Shown in pieces: positions 1 through 7,871 of a stretch of DNA of 64,000 bases (the stretch's first letter is position 1; the number at the start of each line of letters is the position of its first letter). The notes under the pieces were generated by a model. That model had not been told where the DNA came from. It ran no database searches and saw nothing but the letters and a program-made list of their open reading frames with translations. Source of the DNA: Sphingobacterium multivorum (GTDB lineage Bacteria; Bacteroidota; Bacteroidia; Sphingobacteriales; Sphingobacteriaceae); contig NZ_CP154261.1 in assembly GCF_039511225.1 (NCBI RefSeq), forward strand, positions 1,798,001-1,862,000, read 5' to 3'. A program made the translations under genes and the position numbers.

Positions 1-1094
1 CTAAAATCATAGTTATTCGAATTAGGTTGTGTACCATTCGTATTTCTATTTATAGTACCATTGTCTCCGGTTCGAGTATTATTAATTGAACTACGGCTTG
101 AGCCACCGCTGTTGGCATCATTACGAGACCTTACAGAAGCATTTCCACTATTGTCAATATATAACTCACGATTTCCTGATCTCGAGTCGATGTTATCTCT
201 GTTGGTTATGACACGATTGGTTCGATCTGAAATCTCACTATTGTTATTTCGTGTTCGGGTAGAAGCATCCACGACATTAGTCGGGCGGGCAGAGGATCTT
301 GTATTACGGTCTACATTCGGACGGTACATACTGATTTCATTGCTGCGGTTGCTGCTACTGCGTGCAGACCCAGGTCTATCGGCGTTTGCGATTCTATTGA
401 CTGTTACGCTTCTTCCTGTCGAACGTTCAATATCGGATCTTCGCGGACCGCCAACATAATAGTTGTTGTTAATTATCGTGGTATTATTGATGATGGTGGT
501 TCTGTTGTAGATATTATTGTAATTTCTTCGATTAACATAATATCTATCCATGTCCCGCCGCATAAAGTGATTGACTCCCACAAATGTCCAAAAGTTCATT
601 GGAATATTAACGGATACATTAATATTCATGCCTGGCCCCAGAGGAGCCCAACCGTAGTAGTCATTACTTTGGCGCCAATTTACCCATGCTGGTCCCCATT
701 CATAGTCAGGGACCCATCCCCAGCCATAACGGTCATTGTAGTTCCAGCGACCATAGTGGAAGGGAGCCCAGCCCCAGTCATAGTTGGATACCCAAGTATT
801 ACCATAATCAGTCATTGTCCAATAACCATTGGTTGCATAAGGCTGGAAGTTCGGGCCAACGTCCGGAATCCAAACAAAACCATAATTGGGGTCATTAACC
901 CACTCTCCATAAGGTGAGAGCTGATCATAGAATAGCTGGAACGAAACTCCATCATTGTTATAATTGTTATAACCATTATTGTTATAACCATTATTATATC
1001 CACCCCGTTGGGCCATTGAAGTAGCACAACTTGAAAAAGAAGCGATACCGATAAAACCAAGTACCCAATATTTTATGTTGCCTAAATTTTTCAT
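1..1094 (-). CDS. DUF6600-type lipoprotein (C-terminus cut by window edge)
   Basis: This frame has no stop from the ATG at 1094 to the window edge, giving 364 codons, and the 3' end lies outside the window. The N-terminus is a lipoprotein signal (MKNLGNIKYWVLGFIGIASF, then SSC). An Asn/Tyr-rich linker follows. Residues of about 50-145 are packed with Trp, Tyr and Gly in the pattern YGEW...GFVWIP...YGRW...GWGWVPDYEWGPAWVNWR, which is characteristic of the DUF6600/YXWGXW family. The rest is a low-complexity Asn/Arg/Ser tail with no recognisable domain. The function of the family is not known to me. An outer-membrane or periplasmic location is inferred from the signal alone. The gene diverges from the mla operon. 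Confidence 0.8.
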   Translation of the reverse strand, partial: MKNLGNIKYWVLGFIGIASFSSCATSMAQRGGYNNGYNNNGYNNYNNDGVSFQLFYDQLSPYGEWVNDPNYGFVWIPDVGPNFQPYATNGYWTMTDYGNTWVSNYDWGWAPFHYGRWNYNDRYGWGWVPDYEWGPAWVNWRQSNDYYGWAPLGPGMNINVSVNIPMNFWTFVGVNHFMRRDMDRYYVNRRNYNNIYNRTTIINNTTIINNNYYVGGPRRSDIERSTGRSVTVNRIANADRPGSARSSSNRSNEISMYRPNVDRNTRSSARPTNVVDASTRTRNNNSEISDRTNRVITNRDNIDSRSGNRELYIDNSGNASVRSRNDANSGGSSRSSINNTRTGDNGTINRNTNGTQPNSNNYDF

Positions 1095-1308
1095 TTCTGT
1101 AATATTTAAAAGTGTGACAAACTCTATGCTATTGTCTTTGTTATTATGACAGCATAACGTATAAAATGGTTTAATCGGTACATTAGAAATCTGATTTTTT
1201 ATATATAAAAGTCAAATTGATGATCTTTTTACATAAACGACAATTTTAGATACATATTTTTATTTACCTTTACCGCTCGAATTGCTACGTGTTTGTTCAG
1301 CATAAGAC

Positions 1309-1322
1309 GTGTTTTAAAACAC
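1309..1322. promoter_or_regulatory. 14-bp perfect palindrome upstream of the mla operon
   Basis: GTGTTTTAAAACAC is a perfect palindrome 26 bp upstream of the MlaE-like start, in the divergent spacer between the DUF6600 gene and the mla genes. The size and position suit a dimeric regulator site. No regulator is known, and a palindrome this short and AT-rich could arise by chance. Confidence 0.3.
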
Positions 1323-1348
1323 ATTAATTTGAAATAGACATCATTTAA

Positions 1349-2107
1349 ATGGCTAAAAAACTTCAGACTTTTTTTCTAGAATTTGCAAACATTCACCGTT
1401 TTTTGCTACGGTTTTGGCGTGAATTGGTAACTCCACCCTATGAATTTAAAGAGATTGTCCGCCAGTGCTATGAAATAGGCTATAAATCGTTGCCTTTGAT
1501 CAGTTTAACGGGATTTATTGTTGGATTTGTTTTTACAAAACAGTCACGTCCTTCTTTGGAGGAATTTGGAGCGACTTCGATGTTGCCTTCGCTTATTTCG
1601 ATCGCTATTGTTCGTGCATTAGCACCATTGGTGACGGCTTTAATAGCTTCGGGTAAAGTGGGCTCGCAAATTGGGGCAGAACTAAGTTCGATGAATGTCA
1701 CGGAGCAAATTGATGCGATGGAAGTTTCGGGGACTAATCCATATAAGTTTCTTATTGTAAGTAGAATATTAGCTACAACTATTGGAATTCCAGTACTGTG
1801 TTTTTATGTGGCAGGTATAGGCCTTTTAGGTGGTTACCTCAGTATGATGAGTAAAGATGACTTAAGCTTTTTGAGTTTTTTTACGCAAGTATTTGAAACG
1901 ATAGCATTTAAGGATTTAGGCGCTATGGTTTTGCGGGCAGTTATATTTGGTTTTACCATTGGAGCTGTAAGTTGTTATTGCGGTTATTTTTCTTCAAAGG
2001 GAACTGAAGGTGTTGGTAAGGCAGCGAACGCGGCCGTTGTAGCTTCGATGTTCCTTGTCTTTATTGAGGAAATAATTATTGTTCAAGTTTTATCGTTCTT
2101 TGGATAG
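1349..2107 (+). CDS. mlaE: MlaE/YrbE-family ABC transporter permease
   Basis: This is the inner-membrane permease of an MCE-type phospholipid transporter, which moves lipid between the inner and outer membranes. The 252-residue length is normal. Visible family marks are several hydrophobic segments and the conserved MlaE stretch around residues 100-130 (GKVGSQIGAELSSMNVTEQI), which is nearly invariant in YrbE/MlaE proteins. The start ATG is followed by a short amphipathic N-terminus. The stop is 6 bases before the ATPase gene, which is followed within 6 bases by an MCE protein. The three genes are clearly one operon and presumably one complex. No mlaA, mlaB or mlaC homologue is in the window. 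Confidence 0.92.
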   Translation: MAKKLQTFFLEFANIHRFLLRFWRELVTPPYEFKEIVRQCYEIGYKSLPLISLTGFIVGFVFTKQSRPSLEEFGATSMLPSLISIAIVRALAPLVTALIASGKVGSQIGAELSSMNVTEQIDAMEVSGTNPYKFLIVSRILATTIGIPVLCFYVAGIGLLGGYLSMMSKDDLSFLSFFTQVFETIAFKDLGAMVLRAVIFGFTIGAVSCYCGYFSSKGTEGVGKAANAAVVASMFLVFIEEIIIVQVLSFFG

Positions 2108-2113
2108 TGAGCT

Positions 2114-2887
2114 ATGGAAAAGATTAAATCAACCATCGACCATTCGAAGCCGGTCATTGAAATTAGGGATGTTAGTAAATCTTTCGGTGATAATCACGTT
2201 CTACGTGGTGTAAATCTGGATTTATATAAAGAAGAAAACCTCGTTGTGCTTGGGCGTTCTGGGACAGGAAAATCAGTGTTGATCAAATTAATTTCGGGCT
2301 TATTAAGACCGGATGAAGGGACCATCAATGTTTTGGGAGAGTCAGTTCTTGAGTTAAATGATCGCGAACTGCGTGAGTTACGCTTGAAAATAGGGTTTTC
2401 TTTTCAGAATAGTGCGCTCTACGACAGCATGACTGTGCGCGAAAATCTGGAATTTCCATTGGTTCGAAATAAACGTAATCTAACACGTTCGGAGATCAAT
2501 CAGGCCGTGGAAGAGGTGTTGGATGGTGTAGGACTTTCGCAAGCTATTAATCAGATGCCTTCAGAGTTGTCGGGTGGACAGCGGAAGCGAATTGGTATTG
2601 CGCGTACCCTGATTCTTAGACCTGAAATCATGATGTACGATGAGCCAACAGCAGGGCTCGATCCGATCACTTGTTTGGAGATTAATGGATTGATTAACGA
2701 GGTTCAGGAGAGGTATAAAACAGCATCAATTATTATCACGCACGATTTGGCTTGTGCGAAAGAAGTGGGAGACCGGATTGTGATGTTGTTGGATGGCAAG
2801 TTTGAAAGACAGGGGTCTTTTGAAGAAATTTTTGATACAGATGACGCACGAGTAAGAGCGTTTTATAATTATAATTTTATTCTATAA
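2114..2887 (+). CDS. mlaF: MlaF-family ABC transporter ATP-binding protein
   Basis: This is the ATPase that powers the MCE lipid transporter together with the preceding permease. It has Walker A GRSGTGKS at about residues 49-56, the ABC signature LSGGQRKR at about 152-159, Walker B IMMYDEPTAGLD directly after it, and the switch His in IIITHD. Length (257 aa) matches MlaF. It sits 6 bases after mlaE and 5 bases before the MCE gene, so translation of the three is probably coupled. Confidence 0.92.
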   Translation: MEKIKSTIDHSKPVIEIRDVSKSFGDNHVLRGVNLDLYKEENLVVLGRSGTGKSVLIKLISGLLRPDEGTINVLGESVLELNDRELRELRLKIGFSFQNSALYDSMTVRENLEFPLVRNKRNLTRSEINQAVEEVLDGVGLSQAINQMPSELSGGQRKRIGIARTLILRPEIMMYDEPTAGLDPITCLEINGLINEVQERYKTASIIITHDLACAKEVGDRIVMLLDGKFERQGSFEEIFDTDDARVRAFYNYNFIL

Positions 2888-2892
2888 TATAC

Positions 2893-3897
2893 ATGAGTAA
2901 GGCAGAAAATAAAAGAGCAATCATTGTCGGTATTTTTGTTTTTTTAGGCGTATTGATTCTTTTAGCGGGTATTTTTATTTTGGGCAGCCAGCAAAAGAAA
3001 TTTACTAGAAATATCGAAATTACGACTTCATTTCCCGATGTCGCCGGATTAAAGGTAGGGAGTAATGTGTGGTTTTCTGGGGTTAAGGTAGGGATCATTA
3101 AGAATATACATTTTAAAAGCGTGCAGGATGTTGAGGTGGTATTGACCATTGAGGAGAAATCTGCTGAATATATTCGTAAAGATGCCGTAACAAAATTGGG
3201 TTCGGATGGTTTGATCGGTAATAAGATCGTAGTGATTTCTGGGGGGTCGCAGAATGCGCCAACAGTTGAGACAGGCGATTTCTTGCGTTCGGCGAAGACT
3301 GCAGACATGGAAGCGATGATGGAAACATTGCAGGTAAATAATGAAAACTTAGCAAAGATTACCACTGACTTTGTAGAAATATCACGTGGATTGGCGGATG
3401 GAAAAGGAATGGTTGGCGCGATGTTGACCGATACGTCCATGGTAAATACACTGCGTGCGACGTTATTATCGATCAGTGCTGCAATGAATAATGCAAACAA
3501 AGCTTCTGCTAATTTGGTCACCTTGACGAACTCTTTAAATAGCAATAAGGGCTTGATTCATGATTTAACGACCGATACCGCTATATTCTCTAATCTGCGT
3601 CAGTCTGCAGCGCAGTTGCAAGGGGTTTCCCAGACAGCAAATGCATTGATAAACAATTTGAATAATGCATCTGGCCGGTTGAATGATAAAGATAATGCGG
3701 TGGGCGTTTTATTGAATGATCCAGCATCAGCAAATCAGATTAAATCGGCAATCAATAACCTGAATTCGAGTACCGCGAAATTGGATGAAAATATGGAAGC
3801 GTTGCAACATAATTTCTTATTACGTGGTTTCTTTAAAAAGAAGATGAAAGAGGATGCTAAAAAAGCTGAGTTGCTTAAAGCGGACACGACGAAATAA
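2893..3897 (+). CDS. mlaD: MlaD/MCE-family substrate-binding protein
   Basis: This is the periplasmic lipid-binding subunit of the MCE transporter, anchored in the inner membrane. One N-terminal transmembrane helix (about residues 8-29, ending FILGSQ) is followed by a single MCE domain at about 38-115, with the typical segments FPDVAGLKVGSNVWFSGVKV and KLGSDGLIGNKIVVI. Residues of about 125-320 form a long Asn/Ala/Leu-rich helical region, which in this family makes a coiled tail or tube. At 334 aa it is longer than E. coli MlaD, as is common in Bacteroidota. It is last in the operon and is followed by a terminator. Confidence 0.9.
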   Translation: MSKAENKRAIIVGIFVFLGVLILLAGIFILGSQQKKFTRNIEITTSFPDVAGLKVGSNVWFSGVKVGIIKNIHFKSVQDVEVVLTIEEKSAEYIRKDAVTKLGSDGLIGNKIVVISGGSQNAPTVETGDFLRSAKTADMEAMMETLQVNNENLAKITTDFVEISRGLADGKGMVGAMLTDTSMVNTLRATLLSISAAMNNANKASANLVTLTNSLNSNKGLIHDLTTDTAIFSNLRQSAAQLQGVSQTANALINNLNNASGRLNDKDNAVGVLLNDPASANQIKSAINNLNSSTAKLDENMEALQHNFLLRGFFKKKMKEDAKKAELLKADTTK

Positions 3898-3918
3898 GTG
3901 GATTAAAAAGGACATAAT

Positions 3919-3950
3919 GAAAGGCTGTACGCTTGCGTAGAGCCTTTTTT
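3919..3950 (+). terminator. Intrinsic terminator of the mla operon
   Basis: The stem AAAGGCT/AGCCTTT continues into an inner TACGC/GCGTA helix, and a run of six T follows. It lies about 20 bases after the MCE gene stop. Confidence 0.85.
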
Positions 3951-4037
3951 AATAAATAATAGCGTCAATATGGGCTCCAATTCAACGGGCATTTAACCCT
4001 GTATAGCATTTGGATACCCCCTTTTAATTTGAAAAAA

Positions 4038-4739
4038 ATGAATCATACTGAAATTACAGATAAAGACGTCATCTACGAAGACAATCATCTCATCGCTATA
4101 AATAAGAAAGCCGGAGATATTGTGCAGGTGGATGAAACAGGAGACCTATCTTTAGAGGATATGGTTAAAGTATATTTGAAAAAGAAATATGATAAGCCAA
4201 ATGATGCTTTTGTTGGTGTTATTCATCGATTAGATAGACCTGTTAGTGGTATGATTTTGTTCGCGAAAACAAGCAAGGCGCTAGAGCGAATGAATAAATT
4301 TTTTCAGGATAGACATGTGAAAAAGACCTATTTGGCAATAGTCAGACAGCGTCCGCGAAAAACGGAAGGGAAACTGATCAACTGGTTGGTTAGAAATAGA
4401 CAAACGCGCGTAACAAAGGCTTTTCCACGGGAGGTGAAAGGTGGAAGTTATGCTGAGTTGGATTATATGGTGGTGGGTGAGTTGAACGGATTCTATTTGC
4501 TGCGAATAGAACCTTTAACAGGTCGTACACATCAAATTCGTGCGCAACTTGCAGCGATGGGCTGTCCTATTGTTGGCGATAATAAGTATGGATACCCAAG
4601 AGGTAGTTCTTTGGGCAGTATCTGTTTGCATTCGCGTTCATTGGCCTTTACACATCCAATTAAAAAGGAGAAGATGGAATTGATTGCTTCATTGCCGAAA
4701 GACGGCTTTTGGGATAAATTTGAATCTTTGGCACGCTAA
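4038..4739 (+). CDS. RluA-family RNA pseudouridine synthase
   Basis: This enzyme isomerises uridine to pseudouridine in rRNA or tRNA. The catalytic-loop motif [16 protein letters not shown] carries the active Asp of the RluA family (usual form HRLDxxTSG). The family segment [20 protein letters not shown] is present near the C-terminus. There is no S4 domain, so the protein is of the short type (233 aa), and which RNA site it modifies cannot be told from sequence. The frame extends three codons upstream to a TTG at 4029, but the ATG at 4038 is the more plausible start. Confidence 0.88.
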   Translation: MNHTEITDKDVIYEDNHLIAINKKAGDIVQVDETGDLSLEDMVKVYLKKKYDKPNDAFVGVIHRLDRPVSGMILFAKTSKALERMNKFFQDRHVKKTYLAIVRQRPRKTEGKLINWLVRNRQTRVTKAFPREVKGGSYAELDYMVVGELNGFYLLRIEPLTGRTHQIRAQLAAMGCPIVGDNKYGYPRGSSLGSICLHSRSLAFTHPIKKEKMELIASLPKDGFWDKFESLAR

Positions 4740-4754
4740 TCGTTAAAATTTCAG

Positions 4755-4762
4755 TACCTTTG
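4755..4762 (+). promoter_or_regulatory. TACCTTTG -7 element, probably giving a leaderless transcript
   Basis: This is a perfect match to the Bacteroidota -7 box TAnnTTTG, and only four bases separate it from the ATG at 4767, so transcription should start at or next to the start codon. A TTTG at 4727-4730 is 24 bases upstream, a slightly long spacing for a -33 box. Confidence 0.5.
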
Positions 4763-4766
4763 TGTT

Positions 4767-5030
4767 ATGAAATGGTTTAAATATTTACTCCTAATATTTA
4801 CCTTAAGCTGCTCGGCTGTATCTGTTTCTTACGGACAGTGTGCGATGTGTACATTGAACGCGGAGAATTCTACGAAGGAAGGGAATATGCAAGGAAGAGG
4901 TCTGAATGACGGTATCTTGTTTCTGTTGGTAATACCTTATCTTGCCGCGGCAGGCCTTGGTTATTTATGGTATAAGAAGTACCGTAAGAAGAGCCCTGTA
5001 ACAAAGAAATTTATAAACGAAATAAAATAG
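4767..5030 (+). CDS. Small secreted/membrane protein with an N-terminal CxxC
   Basis: This is an 87-residue protein of unknown function. Residues 1-23 form a Sec signal peptide (cleavage likely after SYG), which would place the motif QCAMC at the very start of the mature protein. Near the C-terminus a transmembrane helix (about 50-69, FLLVIPYLAAAGLGYLWY) is followed by a strongly basic KKYRKK tail, so the protein is anchored with its tail in the cytoplasm and the CxxC outside. This suits a thiol or metal/haem handling role, but that is inference. It is 7 bases upstream of the DUF983 gene. Confidence 0.75.
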   Translation: MKWFKYLLLIFTLSCSAVSVSYGQCAMCTLNAENSTKEGNMQGRGLNDGILFLLVIPYLAAAGLGYLWYKKYRKKSPVTKKFINEIK

Positions 5031-5037
5031 ATTCTTA

Positions 5038-5490
5038 ATGCCCACATCCAAATTCCATGCAATGATACACTCCAAATGCCCGAAGTGTCATATTGGTAAT
5101 GTATTTGTAGGAAAGGTCTACAGTTTACACAAGCAGCATATGAATGATACTTGCCCATATTGTGGCGTCAAGTACGAGGTTGAGCCAGGTTACTTCTACG
5201 CCGCGATGTATGTGAGTTATGCTTTGTCAGTCGCTGAGATTGTTACTGTGTCAGTTGCTATCGCAATTTTGACAGGAAGTGAATCGCCCTGGTCTTATCT
5301 GATTGGTCTAGCTGTAACCATTTTGGTCTTCGCACCTTTTAATTTTAGGTATGCCCGTTTGATTTTACTTCATTTTTTAACGCCAAAAATCAGTTATGAT
5401 CCGCGTTATGAATTGGCAGCAGAGATAGGTGAAAAGTATAATAGGAACCTTACCGAAGATAGTAACGGTATTAATGAAGTGAAAAAATAA
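5038..5490 (+). CDS. DUF983 domain protein
   Basis: The 150-residue protein has an N-terminal zinc-ribbon-like pair of CxxC knuckles (SKCPKCHIGNVF and CPYCGVKYE, about residues 13-50). The family motif PGYFYAAMYVSYALS comes next, then two transmembrane helices (about 62-82 and 88-106). This layout is that of DUF983 (COG5349). In other bacteria such genes often lie near cytochrome oxidase genes, but no oxidase gene is in this window. The function is unknown. It is probably co-transcribed with the preceding CxxC membrane protein. Confidence 0.88.
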   Translation: MPTSKFHAMIHSKCPKCHIGNVFVGKVYSLHKQHMNDTCPYCGVKYEVEPGYFYAAMYVSYALSVAEIVTVSVAIAILTGSESPWSYLIGLAVTILVFAPFNFRYARLILLHFLTPKISYDPRYELAAEIGEKYNRNLTEDSNGINEVKK

Positions 5491-5514
5491 AAGAGCTCTA
5501 AAGAGCTCTTTTAT
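5487..5514. terminator. Bidirectional terminator between DUF983 and DUF4286 genes
   Basis: AAAAGAGCT, a 6-base loop and AGCTCTTTT form a perfect 9-bp stem flanked by A and T runs. It lies between two convergent genes and can serve both. Confidence 0.85.
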
Positions 5515-5801
5515 TTTTTTAGATACTTCATGGTACTGTCGAAAAGGAAAACCTTGTCTTTATATACTTCTGAAATGAGTTGTTGTAATGGAATGAGATG
5601 CACTTGTTGAAAATCTGCGACAAGCTCTTCTGTAGGAAGTATGACTTGAATGCAATAGGTCATACCTTCATGCGGCGACTGGAGCATTTCCAGAAAATGC
5701 ACTTGAAATTTTTGGGATTGCACGATATTATCCTGAATCCATGAAACGATTTCTTGATGGATCGTTTCTTCTGCAATAACGGAGACATTGTATAAAAACA
5801 T
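5511..5801 (-). CDS. DUF4286 family protein
   Basis: This is a small soluble protein of 96 residues that begins MFLYNVSVIAEETIHQEIVSW, a start typical of the Bacteroidota-restricted DUF4286 family. It has no signal peptide or membrane helix, and its function is unknown. A TTG two codons upstream (5807) would lengthen it, but that codon lies inside a TATTTTTG -7-like box at 5805-5812. The ATG at 5801 is therefore the better start, and the mRNA may be leaderless. Confidence 0.82.
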   Translation of the reverse strand: MFLYNVSVIAEETIHQEIVSWIQDNIVQSQKFQVHFLEMLQSPHEGMTYCIQVILPTEELVADFQQVHLIPLQQLISEVYKDKVFLFDSTMKYLKK

Positions 5802-5904
5802 ACACAAAAATACGCTATTTTTCTGCGATAAAAAAGAATCTCAGGGCCAGAAGGGAGATAAGTTTGAATATTACATTTAATTACTATATCTTGTAAAAAT
5901 AAGG

Positions 5905-5919
5905 TTGCATTTCATGCAA
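5905..5919. promoter_or_regulatory. Inverted repeat TTGCAT-N3-ATGCAA
   Basis: A perfect 6-bp inverted repeat lies 54 bp upstream of the S9-like/two-component operon, in a spacer with further TTGCAA-like words (around 5931-5939). It could be an operator, but no regulator is identified. Confidence 0.25.
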
Positions 5920-5972
5920 TTTCGTATTTAATTGCAATATTTGGAATAAATGATAAGGATGTAACTGGGATT

Positions 5973-7859
5973 ATGAGGATGAAATTTTGGATAGGTTTGT
6001 TTTTTTCTGCCATGATCATGTTGGGGTGTCAACGACATAGCGTTGATCTTATTCCAATAAATCAATTTTTTTCTACACCTGAAAAATCAAATTTTAAGAT
6101 TTCTCCAAATGGTCGATTTATAGCTTACATTGGCCTGGACAACCATTGCAAAAATATCTATTTGATAGATTTGATCCATCAGGATAGTTCCAAACAACTT
6201 ACGTATCAAAATGATATTAATGTAAAATCCTTCGCTTGGAACAATAATTCAAAAATATCTTTTTTGACAGAGCAATCCACACAGGACAGTTTACGTTTAT
6301 ATGCTGTGGATATCAATACAGAGAAGATCTGGCCATTAATTAAACCGGTTCGGGGACGATTTCGCTGGGTTCATGCCCTAGTGACAGGAAGCGATAGTTT
6401 TATTGCGGGAATCAACGATCGAGACTCTTCTTTTTTTGACCTTTATCGTATCTATTTAGATGGAAGGCCACGGGAATTGGTTTTACAGAATCCCGGAAAT
6501 ATGAGCTCCTGGGTGGTGTCAAATGATGGGCAGGTAAGATTAGCGGTAGCCAATGATTCCGTACAGCAGTCTGTGCTCTATCGAAGTTCCGAGACAGAAC
6601 CATTTAAAGAGATTATACGCTGTGATGTAGAAAGTAGTTTTACACCTTTGGGTTATAAAGATAGTTCTAATGCGATCATTTATGCCTTATCCAATATAGA
6701 CCGGGATAAACTGGCATTGGTTAGCTATGATTTGGAAAACCAGAAGGAATTAGGGGAACTTTATAGCCATAAAGATGTTGACGTGAGTCCAGGAGGATAT
6801 TTTACGGAACAAAACAAGCTACTGTTTGTAAATTACAGTACGTCCCGACAAAATAGGCACTTTTTTGACGAAGCCACCAAAAAGAAATATGATCAGTTGT
6901 CCAGACAGATCGATGGTTTTGAATTTCAGGTGCTAAATACCGACATTTCTGGCGATAAGGTAATTATCAAAACGTATACGGATGTAAATCCCGGAGGTAT
7001 TTATTTTTATGACTTTTCGACGCAAAAATTAACGAAGCTAACAGATAATAATTCCGATCTAAAAGACAAAGAGCTCTCACCTAACGAGTATATTACCTAT
7101 ACGGCGAGAGATGGAGTTCAGATTTCGGGTTATTTGACTTATCCTATACATTCCAATCGCAAAGATCTACCCATGGTGGTATTGCCTCATGACGGGCCCA
7201 ATGGGCGGGAAGTATGGGGGTTTGACAATGAAGCTCAATTTTTAGCCAATCGGGGGTATTTGGTCTTTCAGATGAACTATAGAGGATCAACAGGTTTCGG
7301 CAAGAAATTCTGGACGGCGGGATTTAAAGAATGGGGAGGAAAGATTCAGGATGATATTACCGATGGCGTGAAATGGTTGATCAAAGAGGGGATTGCTGAT
7401 CGGGAGCGTGTTGCCATTGTAGGGAAAGGTTTTGGTGGCTATTCGGCGCTACATGCAGCCTGTTTTAACTCTGATCTATATAAATGTGCCGTGTCTTATT
7501 CAGGTTATACCAATTTATTCACTTACTTTAGAGATATTCCACCATACTTTAAATCTTATGTGCAGAAGATGTATCAAATCGTTGGAAATCCGATTCGGGA
7601 GGCAGAACTATTCAAAAATATTTCACCTGTATTTCATTCGGATAAAGTAAAGATACCGGTATTATTGGTCCAAGGGGGGAAAGATCGTTTTAGTTCGGTT
7701 ACGGATGCAAATCAATTTGTGCAGAAATTAAAGAATAACAATGTTCCTGTGCAATACATCCTGAAAGAGGATGAAGATCGAACTTTTAAACGGGATGAGA
7801 ATGTCTTTGGTTACTATAATGAGCTGGAGCGATTTTTAGCGAAATATCTTGTTGACTAA
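5973..7859 (+). CDS. S9-family peptidase-like lipoprotein lacking catalytic Ser and His
   Basis: The 628-residue protein starts with a lipoprotein signal (cysteine in IMLGCQRH). It then has a WD40-like beta-propeller region (about 40-370) and an alpha/beta-hydrolase domain (about 385-628) with prolyl-oligopeptidase family landmarks: LPMVVLPHDGPNGR, MNYRGSTGFGKKF and WLIKEG. The nucleophile elbow, normally GxSxGG, reads GKGFGG, so Gly486 replaces the serine. The catalytic Asp survives (D571 in GGKDRFS). The usual DEGHGF reads DEDRTF, with Arg603 in place of histidine. The frame is intact and the fold segments are conserved, so this looks like a maintained pseudo-enzyme. It lies 12 bases upstream of a sensor kinase gene and in its operon. 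A role as ligand-binding partner of that kinase is inference. Confidence 0.88.
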   Translation: MRMKFWIGLFFSAMIMLGCQRHSVDLIPINQFFSTPEKSNFKISPNGRFIAYIGLDNHCKNIYLIDLIHQDSSKQLTYQNDINVKSFAWNNNSKISFLTEQSTQDSLRLYAVDINTEKIWPLIKPVRGRFRWVHALVTGSDSFIAGINDRDSSFFDLYRIYLDGRPRELVLQNPGNMSSWVVSNDGQVRLAVANDSVQQSVLYRSSETEPFKEIIRCDVESSFTPLGYKDSSNAIIYALSNIDRDKLALVSYDLENQKELGELYSHKDVDVSPGGYFTEQNKLLFVNYSTSRQNRHFFDEATKKKYDQLSRQIDGFEFQVLNTDISGDKVIIKTYTDVNPGGIYFYDFSTQKLTKLTDNNSDLKDKELSPNEYITYTARDGVQISGYLTYPIHSNRKDLPMVVLPHDGPNGREVWGFDNEAQFLANRGYLVFQMNYRGSTGFGKKFWTAGFKEWGGKIQDDITDGVKWLIKEGIADRERVAIVGKGFGGYSALHAACFNSDLYKCAVSYSGYTNLFTYFRDIPPYFKSYVQKMYQIVGNPIREAELFKNISPVFHSDKVKIPVLLVQGGKDRFSSVTDANQFVQKLKNNNVPVQYILKEDEDRTFKRDENVFGYYNELERFLAKYLVD

Positions 7860-7871
7860 AGGCGGGAGATT

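Noticed and set aside
567..917. Plus-strand reading frame opposite the DUF6600 gene
   Set aside because: The minus strand encodes the Trp/Tyr-rich DUF6600 domain here with a clear lipoprotein signal, so the plus frame is a shadow.
4029..4037. TTG start three codons upstream for the pseudouridine synthase
   Set aside because: The ATG at 4038 is a stronger start, and the extra residues add nothing to the family.
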